Of a stretch of 5,542 bases of DNA, positions 5,428-5,542 are shown piece after piece. Position 1 is the stretch's first letter. Each line of letters opens with the position of its first letter. Made by a program: the position numbers and the translations under genes. Under the pieces are notes generated by a model. It worked only from the letters and a program-made list of their open reading frames with translations, did not search any database and was not told where the DNA came from. Origin of the DNA: UBA5177 sp002413265 (GTDB taxonomy: Bacteria > Chloroflexota > UBA5177); the NCBI GenBank assembly GCA_036752825.1, contig DAIORV010000143.1, forward strand, positions 1 through 5,542. Reading direction: 5' to 3'.

Positions 5428-5542
5428 ATGCGTTCCACGTCCCGGCTGAAACAGACGGTTCTGCGCGGCAGTGCGCCGTTGCTCGCACTCGCCATTCTGG
5501 GAATTATCTCCGGTGGTCAACGGGCCGTTTCGGGCACTCCGG
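5428..5542 (+). CDS. N-terminus of an unidentified, probably secreted protein (cut by window end)
   Basis: Only 38 codons are present. They look like a Sec signal peptide: a positively charged start (MRSTSRLKQTVLRG), a hydrophobic core (APLLALAILGII) and a possible signal-peptidase site after RAVS (A at -3, S at -1), just before the window ends. A lipoprotein is not indicated because no lipobox cysteine is visible; an uncleaved membrane anchor remains possible. The strong ribosome site and the upstream extended -10 element support a real gene. It is transcribed divergently from treZ with 165 bp between start codons, so the two could share control. I do not recognise the family from this part. 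Confidence 0.75.
   Translation, partial: MRSTSRLKQTVLRGSAPLLALAILGIISGGQRAVSGTP

Noticed and set aside
1..5542. CRISPR array, tRNA, rRNA or integrase gene
   Set aside because: I looked for regularly spaced repeats, tRNA-like cloverleaf arms with a T-loop GTTCGAATC-type sequence, and tyrosine or serine recombinase motifs, and found none.

Overview
The window is bacterial DNA from an unidentified, fairly GC-rich organism. Two things point this way: a GC-rich treZ (maltooligosyltrehalose trehalohydrolase of the TreY-TreZ trehalose pathway), and an inverted-repeat element of the kind that translates as 'LTPGPSP..RGE'-like peptides, which I recall from many soil and environmental phyla. No rRNA, tRNA or marker gene is present, so I do not assign a phylum.

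Layout, left to right. (1) The last codons of a plus-strand gene end at 52 and are followed by a strong hairpin terminator (78-108). (2) A 51-bp segment (115-165) is a second copy of the extreme 3' end of treZ, including its stop codon. (3) A two-gene restriction-modification operon lies on the minus strand: an N6-adenine DNA methyltransferase (1116-2825), then a XamI-family PD-(D/E)XK restriction endonuclease (190-1119), overlapping by 4 nt as ATGA. (4) About 320 bp (2826-3147) holds no convincing gene but does hold the methyltransferase leader. (5) treZ (3148-5262, minus) has its 3' end in the original copy of the repeat (3141-3191). Inside it is an in-frame 252-bp (84-codon) MITE-like element with terminal inverted repeats. 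(6) A divergent intergenic region (5263-5427) leads to the first 38 codons of an unidentified, probably secreted protein on the plus strand, cut by the window end.

Main inference: the restriction-modification operon is a recent arrival, inserted exactly at the 3' end of treZ. It lies between two direct copies of that end whose offset is a constant 3026 bp. The terminator that probably served treZ is now about 3 kb away, next to the left copy. The two differences within the 36-bp core are both synonymous third-position changes, so the extra copy looks like the end of a functional but diverged treZ. This is the pattern left by an integrating unit that carries a replacement gene end, or by insertion with long target duplication. 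No integrase lies in the window. Lower GC in the endonuclease gene than in treZ fits transfer.

The methyltransferase and endonuclease should act together as a type II restriction-modification system. The founding XamI enzyme recognises GTCGAC, and that site is absent from this window by eye. treZ works separately, releasing trehalose from maltooligosyltrehalose; its partner treY is not in the window.
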